A stretch of DNA of 49,274 nucleotides from Kiritimatiellia bacterium (GCA_027858345.1 JAQICX010000032.1:1-49274); one strand, 5' to 3'; numbered from the stretch's first letter, positions 15,160-24,733 are shown. Numbers and translations: made by a program. The notes: a model not told the origin generated them from the sequence alone.

Positions 15160-16524
15160 TTATATATTGTTTAAAATTTCTTCTAGTTTGAATCCGCGTG
15201 ATGCTTTTAAGAATGCTTGTTGGCACTCTGTGATATAGCCACTTTTAATTGCATCAATTGCTTCTTGATTTTTTTCGCAGATTAGTATTTTATTTTTGCT
15301 AAAACCATTTGAAATTAAGCCTTCTTGAATTAGTTTGGCATATTGCCCGACAAGTATTATTTTTTTCCATTGGAACTGGCTTGCAAATTTGCCAAGTGCT
15401 ATGTGCTCAGGCTCTGCTATATTTCCAAGTTCAAGCATTCCACCCAAAATCAGACATGATTGTTCTGGGGAATACAGATCTGCAAAGGTTTCAATTGTTG
15501 CTCTCATGCTATATGGATTGGCATTATATGCATCATTAATGTATATTATACTATTTTTTTTTACTGATGACCATCTCATTCCTGTTGGAACAAATGATTT
15601 AAGAGCTTTGCATATATTGTTTTGTTTTATGTTTTGATTTATTGCAACAGCAATTGCCTGCATTGAGTTTGTTATATTGTGTCTGCCAGGGAGCGGCAAT
15701 TTATATTTAAGAGTGGAGCTGTCAGGTAGTGTTATTGTTATCATGTCTTCAGCAATACTCTTTACGGTGATGTCAGCATCTTTATTCAATGATACAGATA
15801 TAATTTTGCAGTTGCATAAACTTTTATGATAGTCAAAAAAATTATCATCTTTATTTAAGATTGCCAGACCATTTTCGGGAAGTTTTTTTAGAATCTCACC
15901 TTTTTCATTTGCAATGGCTTGTTCTGTTCTAAAATTGCCAATATGCGCATTCCCGCTATTTGTTATTATGGCAATGTTTGGCTGCATGATGTCTGCAAGA
16001 TATCTGATCTCATCAGGGTGGTTTGTTCCTATTTCGAATATGCCATATTGAGAAGTTTTTTCGAGTTGAAAAATACTTAGAGGAAGACCAATATCATTAT
16101 TTAAGTTCCCTTGACTGTATTTTATTTCATATGTTGTTGCTAAGATTGCTGCAACCATCTCTTTAACTGTTGTCTTGCCTGAGCTGCCTGTAATTCCCAC
16201 AATTGGTGTGTTCAGCTTGATTCGATAGTTTCTTGCAATATCTCCAAGAGCTTGCTTTGTGTTCTCAACTTGCAAAACTGGTACGTAGCAGGATATGCTT
16301 TGGTTTGCCTTTTCAGCAATTATTGCACAAGCACCTTTGGATATTGCCTGTTCAATAAATGCATGCCCGTCAAAATTATCACCACAGATTGCTAAGTATG
16401 CTTCATCTTTTTGGATTTTTCTGGTATCAATAGATATGGTTTTTATTTTTGTGTTGCGGTCAGTCGACCACGTGCCTGATGTCCACTTTTTTAGTTCTGA
16501 TTGAGTGAATTTAACGTTTTCCAT
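15160..16524 (-). CDS. murF: UDP-MurNAc-tripeptide--D-alanyl-D-alanine ligase MurF
   Basis: A 454-aa cytoplasmic Mur ligase that adds D-Ala-D-Ala to UDP-MurNAc-tripeptide. The order is an N-terminal UDP-binding domain (SIDTRKIQKDEAYLAICG), the central ATPase domain with P-loop GSSGKTT at 113-119, EIGTNHPDEI and the NSGNAHIGNF region, and a C-terminal domain with NDAYNANPYSMRA and LGGMLELG typical of MurF. The start overlaps the end of murE by 14 bp; an AGAGAG ribosome site lies inside murE. Confidence 0.96.
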   Translation of the reverse strand: MENVKFTQSELKKWTSGTWSTDRNTKIKTISIDTRKIQKDEAYLAICGDNFDGHAFIEQAISKGACAIIAEKANQSISCYVPVLQVENTKQALGDIARNYRIKLNTPIVGITGSSGKTTVKEMVAAILATTYEIKYSQGNLNNDIGLPLSIFQLEKTSQYGIFEIGTNHPDEIRYLADIMQPNIAIITNSGNAHIGNFRTEQAIANEKGEILKKLPENGLAILNKDDNFFDYHKSLCNCKIISVSLNKDADITVKSIAEDMITITLPDSSTLKYKLPLPGRHNITNSMQAIAVAINQNIKQNNICKALKSFVPTGMRWSSVKKNSIIYINDAYNANPYSMRATIETFADLYSPEQSCLILGGMLELGNIAEPEHIALGKFASQFQWKKIILVGQYAKLIQEGLISNGFSKNKILICEKNQEAIDAIKSGYITECQQAFLKASRGFKLEEILNNI

Positions 16525-17986
16525 TACGACTCTCTAAAATATGTTTTTTTGCAGCTAATCTATCATCAAAAGGAACAATTCTGTTTCCAAAATCCTGATA
16601 TGTTTCATGACCTTTGCCTGCAATGAGCACTATGTCTCCATCAGTTGCAGCATTTATTGCTTTTTTAATTGCCGTATCTCTGTCTGGTTCTATTATTATA
16701 TTGGCATCATCAGGAATGCCTGCGAGTATATTTGCTAAAATTTTGTTTGGATCTTCTGTTCTAGGATTATCATTGGTTATTATTGTCTGTTTTGAGAATT
16801 GTGTTGCAACTTTTCCCATCGCAGGACGTTTTGATGTATCTCTATTACCTCCGCAACCAAATACGGTTATGATGTTTTTCCCGGCAATATCTTTAAGGCA
16901 GTTTAGGACATTATACAGTGCGTCTTCTGTGTGTGCATAGTCAACCAGAACTTTTATATTACGTTTTGTTTCAATTTCTTCAAGCCTTCCTGGAACGTAT
17001 ACTCCACCCTCAATTGCTTCTATTATTAAATTAGTTGAAATTCCATGAATGTATGCAGCAGCGACAGCAGCCAATATATTTAAGATGTTGTATTGACCTG
17101 TTAATGTTGTTTTTACTGAAAATGTTTTTGCACCAACATGCAATGTGAATGTTGCACCATCTAAACAAAGTGTGTCGATTTCAGCTCTGATGTCAGCTGA
17201 TTCAGCAAATCCGTAGGTCAGTTTGCAACATTTTACCTCTGTGTCATCTATTAAGCGTTTTGCATATTCATCTTCAGTGTTTAGTATTGCAAAGGCATTT
17301 GCAGGCAAGCTTCGGATAAAACCAGCTTTTGTTTCAAAATATGCTTCAAGTGTTTTGTGATAATTGATATGATCAGATGTTAAATTCGTGAATATTCCAA
17401 TGTCAAAGTTTGTACCTGCAATTCTTTTTTGGTCAATTGAATGAGATGATACTTCCATGATTGCCACATCGCAATTGTTGTTTATCATTTCTCTTAAAAG
17501 GCGTTGTATTTCAACTGCATTTGGTGTAGTTCTATTTGCTGGGATTTCACGTGTTCCCGTTTCATACTTTACAGTGCCAATCATGCCAGTTCGTTTTTGT
17601 GCATTCTGGAATATTGCTCTTAGCAAAAATGCTGTTGTTGTCTTGCCGTTTGTTCCTGTGATACCGATTATTGGCAGGTCATGTGATGGGTTTTCATAAA
17701 AGTTTGAACTTATTATTCCAGCGGCGTAGTGTGTATCCTCAACTTTTATGAATGTGGCTTTGCTTGTTGCTATTTTCCCTGTGGTTTCAGACACTATGAC
17801 AGTTGCTCCATGTTTGATTGCATCTTCAATATATTCACAACCGTCGCGCTTACTGCCAGGTATTGCAATAAAAACATTCCCTTCTCGAATTTGTTGAGAG
17901 TTGATTTGCACCCCCGTGACTTGGTGCTTAATAGATCCATGTATGACGGTATAGTCTAAATTTTTAAGTAATGTTTCTAGTTTCAT
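16511..17986 (-). CDS. murE: UDP-MurNAc-L-Ala-D-Glu--meso-diaminopimelate ligase MurE
   Basis: A 491-aa Mur ligase that adds the third residue of the stem peptide. The P-loop GTNGKTT is at 111-117, EVSSHSIDQKR and TNLTSDHINYH follow, and the carbamylated lysine is Lys220 in FETKAGF. The third-residue motif is DNPR at 406-409, which in this family marks meso-diaminopimelate rather than lysine, so the wall is expected to be of the Gram-negative type. It starts 9 bp after ftsI and overlaps murF. Confidence 0.97.
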   Translation of the reverse strand: MKLETLLKNLDYTVIHGSIKHQVTGVQINSQQIREGNVFIAIPGSKRDGCEYIEDAIKHGATVIVSETTGKIATSKATFIKVEDTHYAAGIISSNFYENPSHDLPIIGITGTNGKTTTAFLLRAIFQNAQKRTGMIGTVKYETGTREIPANRTTPNAVEIQRLLREMINNNCDVAIMEVSSHSIDQKRIAGTNFDIGIFTNLTSDHINYHKTLEAYFETKAGFIRSLPANAFAILNTEDEYAKRLIDDTEVKCCKLTYGFAESADIRAEIDTLCLDGATFTLHVGAKTFSVKTTLTGQYNILNILAAVAAAYIHGISTNLIIEAIEGGVYVPGRLEEIETKRNIKVLVDYAHTEDALYNVLNCLKDIAGKNIITVFGCGGNRDTSKRPAMGKVATQFSKQTIITNDNPRTEDPNKILANILAGIPDDANIIIEPDRDTAIKKAINAATDGDIVLIAGKGHETYQDFGNRIVPFDDRLAAKKHILESRNGKR

Positions 17987-17995
17987 TTCAGTTTT

Positions 17996-19966
17996 CTATT
18001 TGATGTTTACAGTTTCCGATGGTATTTCTAAATATTTTGCAACAGATTCAGCTATTTTGCTAAATGTTGGTGCAGCAGAAGTGCCGCCATAATGCTTTGG
18101 ACGAGGAGGTTCATCAACCACGACGATTATTGCAACTTGAGGTTTGTCCACGGGGATAAATCCGGCAAACGACGCAACAAACTTTGTGTTTGAGTATAGT
18201 CCATCAACAATTTTTTGTGCCGTTCCTGTCTTTCCTGCAACTTTGTATCCTTTTACAGCAGCTCTTCGTGCGGTTCCTTCTTCTGTTGGGACTTCTGCCA
18301 AAATTGAGCGCATTGTTGCAGATGTTTTTTCTGTGATAGGACGACTTACAATTTTTGGTATGAAAACTCCTTGTGTTTCCCCGTCATACGTTGTTATCTC
18401 TTTAACAATGTATGGACGCATGAGTCTGCCGCCATTTGCTATTGCAGAAAAAACGCCCACCATCTGTATTGGGGTTACACATATTTCATGACCCATTGCC
18501 AGTCTTGTAGGACTAAGTTTTGACCATATGCTCAAATCGTTCAATATGCCAATCTGCTCATTTGGCAAATCTATATTAGTTTTTCTTCCAAGTCCAAATT
18601 GTTTTATATAATTGTAGAAGTTTTGGTCTCCCAGTTCAAGTGCAACTTTTGCAGCAAGTATGTTGCTGGATTTTTTAATTCCTTCTCTAACGGTAAGAAT
18701 TCCATATGGATGACTATCATGAAGTGGCTTGCCAAATTTATACCACAATCCATTTTCACAATCAAATTGTGTGTTTTCTGTAACTATATTTTCGTTTAGG
18801 GCTGCAGCAATAGTTATGGCTTTGAATATTGACCCTGGTTCATACTCTGTGAATACCGCATAATTAATGCCTGTTTCCGGTGTGAAAGTTACATTCTGAT
18901 TTGGATTAAATGCCGGTCGAGATGCTATCGCAAGAATCTCTCCGGTGTTTACATCCTGAACAATAACAGATGCTGCCTTTGGTTCTATTTCTTCCATAAG
19001 TTCATCTAGACTGTTCTCAACAATATATTGAATATACAGATCTATTGTAAGATAAACATTGCACCCATTCGTTGGAACAAGAATGGTTTCACGTCTAGAT
19101 CGAAGCTCTATATTGCCCAAAGCGTTGTATGTTTTTTTTGTATAACCGTCAGACGGTTTCAGATATTTGTTGTACTCGCTTTCAATTCCGGTATATGGAT
19201 TGCCTTTCGAGTTAAGAAATCCCAAAACATGACAACTCATCTGCTCGTTAGGGTAGAAACGAATTTCACGACTGGAAAATGTTATTCCTTTAAGTTTATG
19301 TTTTCGAATATAGATGCTTAAGTTTTCTGCTTGCTGTTGCGAGCAGTCCGACTTTAGTTGTGTAAATTTTATTGTAGAAGTTTTGTTGTTTAGTCTACCG
19401 TACACTGTTTTTGGGTTTAAATCAAGTATCGGTCCCACTTTTCTTGCAATATCTGCAACAGGTTGGTCATCTATGAATTTTTGTGGGTTTACATAAGGAA
19501 TGTATCTTATGCTATTGTCTTCAATGACCTGTTCAACGGCAATACCATCTATGTTAAGTTCTTGAATAGCATCTGCCTCCTCTTTCGTGCAGCTTGATTT
19601 GAGACGGGAATAAAAGACATTTTGAGTTTCTCTGTTTATCGTGATAAAAACTTCATCAACAGGCATTTTAAGAATACCCGCAATGGCTGAGGCTGTCTCA
19701 ATAACATTGGAGGTACTATGACGAAGTTCTACAGGATTGATGTTTACAACTTCTTTTGAAACATTCATGGCAAGAGGTTTGCCTGTTCTATCAAAGATAG
19801 TGCCACGAACTGCTTCCTCGCAGACTGTTTTCGTGACAACTCTCCCTTTGATTTCTAAAGTTCTACCTGTATGCAATTTGACAAGTCGAAATGATAAACA
19901 TGCAAAGATACATGTGATAAATGCTAAGATTGCTATAATCCAAGTTTTAGCACCCTTGTCTGTCAT
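17996..19966 (-). CDS. ftsI: septal peptidoglycan transpeptidase FtsI (PBP3)
   Basis: A 656-aa class B penicillin-binding protein that crosslinks septal peptidoglycan. There is a short cytoplasmic tail, a membrane anchor at about 9-28, a periplasmic pedestal, and a transpeptidase domain with the nucleophile in S379-I-F-K382, SSN at 433-435 and KTGT at 579-582. There is no PASTA domain. The protein is longer than usual: residues about 72-155 and 157-240 look like a tandem duplication of the same pedestal segment (INPVEL / VNPQKF; ASAIAGIL / ADIARKVGPIL; FYSRLKSSCTKEEADAI / FTQLKSDCSQQQAENL; GIAV / GITF; RYIPY / RFYPN). Gene order fixes it as FtsI and not PBP2. Confidence 0.95.
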   Translation of the reverse strand: MTDKGAKTWIIAILAFITCIFACLSFRLVKLHTGRTLEIKGRVVTKTVCEEAVRGTIFDRTGKPLAMNVSKEVVNINPVELRHSTSNVIETASAIAGILKMPVDEVFITINRETQNVFYSRLKSSCTKEEADAIQELNIDGIAVEQVIEDNSIRYIPYVNPQKFIDDQPVADIARKVGPILDLNPKTVYGRLNNKTSTIKFTQLKSDCSQQQAENLSIYIRKHKLKGITFSSREIRFYPNEQMSCHVLGFLNSKGNPYTGIESEYNKYLKPSDGYTKKTYNALGNIELRSRRETILVPTNGCNVYLTIDLYIQYIVENSLDELMEEIEPKAASVIVQDVNTGEILAIASRPAFNPNQNVTFTPETGINYAVFTEYEPGSIFKAITIAAALNENIVTENTQFDCENGLWYKFGKPLHDSHPYGILTVREGIKKSSNILAAKVALELGDQNFYNYIKQFGLGRKTNIDLPNEQIGILNDLSIWSKLSPTRLAMGHEICVTPIQMVGVFSAIANGGRLMRPYIVKEITTYDGETQGVFIPKIVSRPITEKTSATMRSILAEVPTEEGTARRAAVKGYKVAGKTGTAQKIVDGLYSNTKFVASFAGFIPVDKPQVAIIVVVDEPPRPKHYGGTSAAPTFSKIAESVAKYLEIPSETVNIK

Positions 19967-19974
19967 TTTTTTGT

Positions 19975-20325
19975 TTATCTTTCGTCGTCTATCATAGCAT
20001 ATTCAGCATTGAAAATTGGCTGTAGGCTCAAACGAACAATTTGTTCGCTTTCAATTGATTGCAGATGAATGCCTTCTCTAGCCAAACGCCTTTTCACATT
20101 TTCACAAGTCTTCAGTTTTGCCCACTTTGCCTGTTCGTCTGAATATCTTTTGGTATAACCTTCGTTTTCCCGCTCCAGAATGCTTATTTCTCTGTCAATT
20201 CTTTCGCATTTATATGTCAAACCAATATATGCAAGAGCCGTTATTATAGCAACTAGTATAAAGCCGCTTATCATACAATATGTATGAGAAATCCTTACGT
20301 GTTCTTTTACTCTTTTTTTTGTCAT
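19975..20325 (-). CDS. ftsL: FtsL-like cell division protein
   Basis: A 116-aa bitopic protein with a short basic cytoplasmic tail, one membrane helix at about 17-38 and a periplasmic coiled coil at about 40-75 (ERIDREISILEREN). The sequence itself is poorly conserved, as is normal for FtsL. The assignment rests on this architecture and on its place between rsmH (3 bp gap) and ftsI (8 bp gap). FtsL links FtsB/FtsQ to FtsWI in the divisome. Confidence 0.85.
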   Translation of the reverse strand: MTKKRVKEHVRISHTYCMISGFILVAIITALAYIGLTYKCERIDREISILERENEGYTKRYSDEQAKWAKLKTCENVKRRLAREGIHLQSIESEQIVRLSLQPIFNAEYAMIDDER

Positions 20326-20328
20326 AAT

Positions 20329-21249
20329 TTACCTCATTTCAACAACCCTTAACTTAGCAGATCGGGCTCGAGGATTTTCCTCAAGCTCTTTAGCCCGGGC
20401 TGTTATAGGCTTCTTATTAATAAAATTTACTCTTGGAGTTAGCCCCTGCCAACGACTTCCTCCTGCCTGCAGAGCAACTTCTCTGCCGACATGTTCTCTA
20501 AAAAAGTTTTTAACCAGTCTGTCTTCCAAACTATGAAATGTGATTACTGCCAACCTTCCGCCAGGCTTTAACAAATTTAATGCTCCAATAAGACCATTTG
20601 ATAGGGCATCCAATTCTCCATTGACTTCCATGCGTAGTGCCTGAAATGTTTTTGTCGCAGGATGAGTTTTGCTCCCTTTTCTGCCGCCTAATGTCTTGTC
20701 AACCAGTTCCGCTAATCTTTCTGTGGTTGAAATTTCACTCTTAGCTCGCTCTCGAACAATTGCAGATGCAATTCTTCGACTTGCCCGCTCTTCGCCAAAC
20801 CGGAATATAACATTCGCTAATTCTTCTTGGCTGTAAGTGTTTACAACTTCCTTTGCAGACAGCGTCTGAGTTCTATCCATTCGCATGTCTAAAGGTCCTG
20901 ACCGCATAAAACTGAATCCACGTTCAGCTTCGTCGAGTTGATTTGATGAAACCCCGATATCAAGCAGTATCCCATCAAATGCATTTAACCCTGTTTGTTT
21001 AACTAAATCTTCACAGTCTCCATAGTTTCCGTGCAACAGTCTAAATTTACCTTCAAAATCTTTTAAATTCTCAGCAGCTCTTCCCAGTGCTGCTTCATCT
21101 CTGTCAATACCGACTAAAAATCCATTGTTTAAACCCTTTAGAATCTCCTTTGAATGTCCCGCTGATCCCAGCGTTCCATCAAGATAGATGCCTGAAGGTT
21201 TTATAGCTAATGATTCTATGGTCTCTTCCAAAAGAACCGGTAAGTGCAT
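20329..21249 (-). CDS. rsmH: 16S rRNA (cytosine-1402-N4)-methyltransferase RsmH (MraW)
   Basis: A 306-aa SAM-dependent methyltransferase acting on C1402 of 16S rRNA in the decoding centre. It starts MHLPVLLEETIE as the family does. The SAM motif is LDGTLGSAGHS near 23-33, followed by GIDRDEAALGRA, DGILLDIGVSSNQLDEAERGFSF and PLDMRMD. The C-terminal blocks are TFQALRMEVNGEL, ITFHSLEDRLVKNFF and NPRARSAKLRV. It lies 39 bp after mraZ in the conserved dcw order. Confidence 0.97.
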   Translation of the reverse strand: MHLPVLLEETIESLAIKPSGIYLDGTLGSAGHSKEILKGLNNGFLVGIDRDEAALGRAAENLKDFEGKFRLLHGNYGDCEDLVKQTGLNAFDGILLDIGVSSNQLDEAERGFSFMRSGPLDMRMDRTQTLSAKEVVNTYSQEELANVIFRFGEERASRRIASAIVRERAKSEISTTERLAELVDKTLGGRKGSKTHPATKTFQALRMEVNGELDALSNGLIGALNLLKPGGRLAVITFHSLEDRLVKNFFREHVGREVALQAGGSRWQGLTPRVNFINKKPITARAKELEENPRARSAKLRVVEMR

Positions 21250-21288
21250 ATTAAAACCCCATCTTTCAAATTAGAAATTTATTACTTG

Positions 21289-21765
21289 TTAAATTCCAAG
21301 ATTTTCCAAAGCATCTTCCAGTGACGGTGCTTTTTCAGTCTTCAACTTAGCAAGTGCATCCGGATTCCATAACTCAAAACAATTTAATGTCCCCACAAAA
21401 ATAACGTCACTAGTTAAATCAGCAAGATCTAAAAGTTTATCCTTTATTCTTATTCTTCCCTGACTGTCCCACGTTGTCCGTTGTGAATTCTCGGCAATCA
21501 CACGTGCGTAATTATTCATTTCCGCATCTGAAAGCTTAACATTCAGCAATTTACTAAGCCTTGCATCCATTTCTTGACCTCTGAACACACGTAAACAACC
21601 CTGTTTAGTGTTAGGCAAAATAAATACATCTTTGCTTTCTCCAATGTGTTCACGCCACTCTGACGGTATCGTCAGGCGCTTCTTTGGATCAAGCGAGTGC
21701 TTGTAATCGGATGTAAAACAACCTTTTACTGTTAAATTGTTCATATCTGTTCCGGATTCAGACAT
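21289..21765 (-). CDS. mraZ: transcriptional regulator MraZ
   Basis: A 158-aa protein of the AbrB-like MraZ family, a ring-forming DNA-binding regulator of the dcw operon. Two MraZ repeats are seen: SDYKHSLDPKKRLTIPSEWR near 18-37 and TTWDSQGRIRIKDKLLDLA near 107-125. I place the start at ATG 21765, with AAAGGA 9 nt upstream. A longer frame open to 21828 would start inside the -35 box of the promoter at 21800-21828, so it cannot be translated from that transcript. ATG 21744 is a second possibility. It is the first gene of the cluster and probably autoregulatory, as in other bacteria. Confidence 0.93.
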   Translation of the reverse strand: MSESGTDMNNLTVKGCFTSDYKHSLDPKKRLTIPSEWREHIGESKDVFILPNTKQGCLRVFRGQEMDARLSKLLNVKLSDAEMNNYARVIAENSQRTTWDSQGRIRIKDKLLDLADLTSDVIFVGTLNCFELWNPDALAKLKTEKAPSLEDALENLGI

Positions 21766-21799
21766 AACATTAATTCCTTTATTGACATTCTTTGACACG

Positions 21800-21828
21800 A
21801 TTAAACACCTTTCCCCACCAAAAGTCAA
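21800..21828 (-). promoter_or_regulatory. promoter of the mraZ-mraY operon with a G-rich box in the spacer
   Basis: On the minus strand TTGACT (-35, 21823-21828), a 17-bp spacer and TTTAAT (-10, 21800-21805) make a near-ideal sigma70-type promoter. The expected start near 21793 gives a leader of roughly 28 nt to the ATG at 21765. The spacer reads GGTGGGGAAAGGTG, holding one TGGGG and a second GGTG. MraZ in other bacteria binds repeated TGGG-type boxes upstream of its own gene, so this may be a reduced operator. Confidence 0.75.
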
Positions 21829-21832
21829 ATTG

Positions 21833-21859
21833 TTTTTTCATTTTTTTTCATTTTTTTTT
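21833..21859 (-). promoter_or_regulatory. phased A-tracts upstream of the mraZ promoter
   Basis: On the minus strand three A-tracts of 9, 8 and 6 bases, separated by TG, lie immediately upstream of the -35 box with centres about 9-10 bp apart. Such helically phased tracts bend DNA and can work as an UP-type element. Their function here is inferred. Confidence 0.5.
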
Positions 21860-22064
21860 CATTTGGGGTGATTTTTCCTAATTTTAAAGGGAATTTGGCT
21901 AATAATTATAGAGCATGGAAGATGTAAAATAATATTGCAGGTTAATTTTCTGACCCACATATTTTATGAGGTGCTGGTGATATCGCTAAACAAAAAAAAT
22001 GTGTGTAATATAATAGGTCACAATTCAAATACAATGTTATATGTATATAATTGTTGATTGTCGA

Positions 22065-23876
22065 CTATTTATATGTAAGCAAGTGGGTGCCGGCTTTGAT
22101 TTCATCAAAGACCAGGTGTCCATTTTCATGGAATCCCTCTGCATCTATGCCGTCAATCAGAATAGTTTTTGTCTCTGGGGCGCATGTCTTTACTTCTATT
22201 CTTGCAGAAGTATTTTCAGGAATTACAACCCGCAGCTCTCGCTCACCAGATTGGCTGTTTTTTAGTGACACAGCAATTGGTCCACGGATAGTTGGAACAA
22301 TTCCTGATATGTTATCAAGCTGTCCTAGTTGAGGTTTTATGAGAATTTTTCTGAAACCAGGCTTCAAAGGACGAACTCCCAAGATAAAGCGAGGAATGAT
22401 ATTAGCAGGAGCAGCACCCCATGCGTGATTCCAATCCAGATTGCTTTTATATTTCAGATCCCAGGCCTCAAGTGTCATTGTAGAACCAATATGAATCATG
22501 TTCCACCAGCTTCTGTCGCATTGCGATGTCATCAGCTCAAGAGCATATTGATCTTCTTGGTTCAGATATAGTGCCTCAAGAAGATAGTGAGCTCCATATA
22601 CGCTGCATGCCATTCCTCGTGACTTAACAAAGTCAATCACTGATTTGCGACGATCTCCCGGCACAAGTCCGAAGGCTAGCATAAACATATTACTATGAAG
22701 AGAAGCATGCCGAGAGCCTTCGCCATCAATATAGACACCCTGAGATTGGTCAAATAGCTGAGCATTTATGGATGCTTTTACCAGTTCAGCTTGATTTTTG
22801 AAAAATGTATGGTCATCTATATGACCTAAGACTTTGGCAATATCGGACATTATAGAGAGAACGTGACAGTGAAATGCATTTACAACCGTGTTTATAGGTC
22901 TCATTTCGTGGTTGTCGCGTTCACCCTGTCCACCCTTCGTAAATGATCCAGGGGGCCAGTCCACAAGATCTCTTATTCCATGATCAAAAATATATTTGGA
23001 ATGGTGCAGATGAACTCTCTCTTCAACATCTCTAGTACATAACTCTGATTCCGTGCTTATTAGTCCATCTTTTCCCGCAAGATCTATAAGGGTTTTGGCA
23101 CATAAATCATCATAAAATGTCTCCAGAGAAATTGTTTCACCTGTATACATATAGTCTGCCCAGGCAATCATGACCGAATGTAGAATCCATTCAGTAGGCC
23201 ATGTAGGATACTGTATAAGATACTCATGTGTATAGCGGGCAAGGGTATATTCGCTGTCGACACAGTAATGTCCAAGCTGATTGATGTAGGCATCACCCTC
23301 GTAGGGAATGCGCTCTCTATCTCCATCAACATAAGCTCCGCAGAATGTAGTTGCCTTTATGCTGTATTTACAGAGATTCCATACCTCGTTGAGTATTTCA
23401 CTGGAGCATTCAAATGAAGATGAACTGTCATCAAAAGGGTAATGAACAAAAAATTGCCGTATTTGTGAAACATCAATTTCATCAGCAGCTTCAATTTCAG
23501 CATAGCGGAACGGGAAAACCTCGCCGATATCTTCTGGCATCATGATGGCTGCGGGACCTGTATTTCGTTTGTCGTGTGGAATGACTATTCTAGTAAATTT
23601 CTGGTCAGGTAGTATATCCTGTTCAATGCGGATATATCTGATGGTTCCTTTTGGGGATCTCTCCAGTCTCCCATTTTCTGTAACCTGCTCTCCAAGATGA
23701 ACTATAAGTTTTTCCTCATGTCCTTGAGCTTTGACCGGAACCAATAGGGTGCCGAATGCTGCTTTACCAAAATCGATGAACAGTGTTCCATCTTTGTTTA
23801 GCCTAGTTTCTGCTGGTAGAACTTCTGTCTGCTGAAGCGGTTTTCTTGTTACTGTATATTTTTCATCTGTTTTCAT
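22065..23876 (-). CDS. GH78-type alpha-L-rhamnosidase-like enzyme
   Basis: A 603-aa protein with the layout of bacterial alpha-L-rhamnosidases: a beta-sandwich part (residues 1-150), an (alpha/alpha)6 barrel (about 150-510) and a C-terminal beta part (510-603). The acidic catalytic region reads YVDGDRERIPYEGD at 182-195, matching the D-x-R-D-E-R-x-x-W-x-G-D pattern of GH78 in outline, and TMTLEAWD with its conserved Glu is present. There is no signal peptide, so it probably acts in the cytoplasm on imported rhamnosides. It is shorter than most GH78 enzymes, which carry extra N-terminal domains. It stands alone and is read toward mraZ. Related families (GH106, GH95) fit less well. Confidence 0.75.
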   Translation of the reverse strand: MKTDEKYTVTRKPLQQTEVLPAETRLNKDGTLFIDFGKAAFGTLLVPVKAQGHEEKLIVHLGEQVTENGRLERSPKGTIRYIRIEQDILPDQKFTRIVIPHDKRNTGPAAIMMPEDIGEVFPFRYAEIEAADEIDVSQIRQFFVHYPFDDSSSSFECSSEILNEVWNLCKYSIKATTFCGAYVDGDRERIPYEGDAYINQLGHYCVDSEYTLARYTHEYLIQYPTWPTEWILHSVMIAWADYMYTGETISLETFYDDLCAKTLIDLAGKDGLISTESELCTRDVEERVHLHHSKYIFDHGIRDLVDWPPGSFTKGGQGERDNHEMRPINTVVNAFHCHVLSIMSDIAKVLGHIDDHTFFKNQAELVKASINAQLFDQSQGVYIDGEGSRHASLHSNMFMLAFGLVPGDRRKSVIDFVKSRGMACSVYGAHYLLEALYLNQEDQYALELMTSQCDRSWWNMIHIGSTMTLEAWDLKYKSNLDWNHAWGAAPANIIPRFILGVRPLKPGFRKILIKPQLGQLDNISGIVPTIRGPIAVSLKNSQSGERELRVVIPENTSARIEVKTCAPETKTILIDGIDAEGFHENGHLVFDEIKAGTHLLTYK

Positions 23877-24070
23877 TGATTATTATATCTTCTAAAATAA
23901 ATGTTTAATCTTCTTTGTTTCATATCTTTACAGATCCTTGCTGACAATATCAGTCTATCTGATTTCCACCATTATAATATATAGTAAGAGAATATCCAAC
24001 TAAATATTGGTAAAACTTAGGGCGGCATAGCCGCATCCAAGAGTTAAACAGGTAGCGAACGTCCAACATC

Positions 24071-24287
24071 GACCGTGTCCTGCATAGCGAAGCGTCGCAA
24101 GGAACATCCACTCGACCAACGGGAGAAGTGGCCATTTTGAATGGCTGACATGCTGTCAGTGGAATTAAGGAATGGCAGAGCCATTGTTTGTTTCCTAGGG
24201 CGTTGCCGCCAATCATGGCTCCACGGGGGCAAGCCCCGAGGTGACCTTAAAAAGAGAGAACGTCGACCGTGTCCTGCATAACGAAGC
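24071..24287. repeat. direct repeat pair GACCGTGTCCTGCATA-type
   Basis: Positions 24071-24093 and 24265-24287 match at 22 of 23 bases and are followed by related GGAACATC text. A partial inverted copy (ACTATGCAGGACGCGGT) is at 24347-24363. Confidence 0.8.
24209..24246. repeat. 38-bp dispersed repeat, copy 1 (identical at 42360-42397)
   Basis: The block starts CCAATCATGGCTCCACGG and ends CCCCGAGGTGACC; all 38 bases are the same at 42360-42397. It contains a GGGGC-AA-GCCCC palindrome, and both copies are preceded by a CTAGG(G)CGTT sequence. Confidence 0.92.
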
Positions 24288-24733
24288 AAAGCATGGAACA
24301 TCAAGTTCCTGTCTTCAGCCTTCGCTCTTCCCGTTTCGTTCTGCGAACTATGCAGGACGCGGTGAGACTACGGCTCGACAAGACGGCGGACATGTCTTCT
24401 CGACAAAGGCGGCGTGACAGGAAATAATTTAAGGAGGGGGGTAGTACGAAGCGTAACCCTAGGTAAATAAGCCAATTTCCCGTCTTCTGAAGGAATAGAT
24501 CAACAAATTACCGCACAAGGGTGGTTTGTTTAAGTCTAGAGTCGTTAGTCGTAAGTCCTTCTTTTGCTAACGGAAACAACCGAAAGAGGCTGTAAGTACT
24601 GTTTTAACAAACAGTAAATGAGATTTGCCTTAGTTTTCGGTTGGAGATAAAAAAGTGCGTTTGGATCAATAAAATTAAGAAATGAGGGACTTTTTTTTTG
24701 TATTTTGGGGTGACAAACTGGAAAAATATTTTT

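Noticed and set aside
21766-21828. N-terminal extension of MraZ
   Set aside because: It overlaps the -35 and -10 boxes of the mraZ promoter and is not part of the MraZ domain.
24044-24304. 86-aa and 88-aa minus-strand frames in the GH78-smc gap
   Set aside because: They run through palindromic and direct repeats found elsewhere in non-coding DNA and have no ribosome site.
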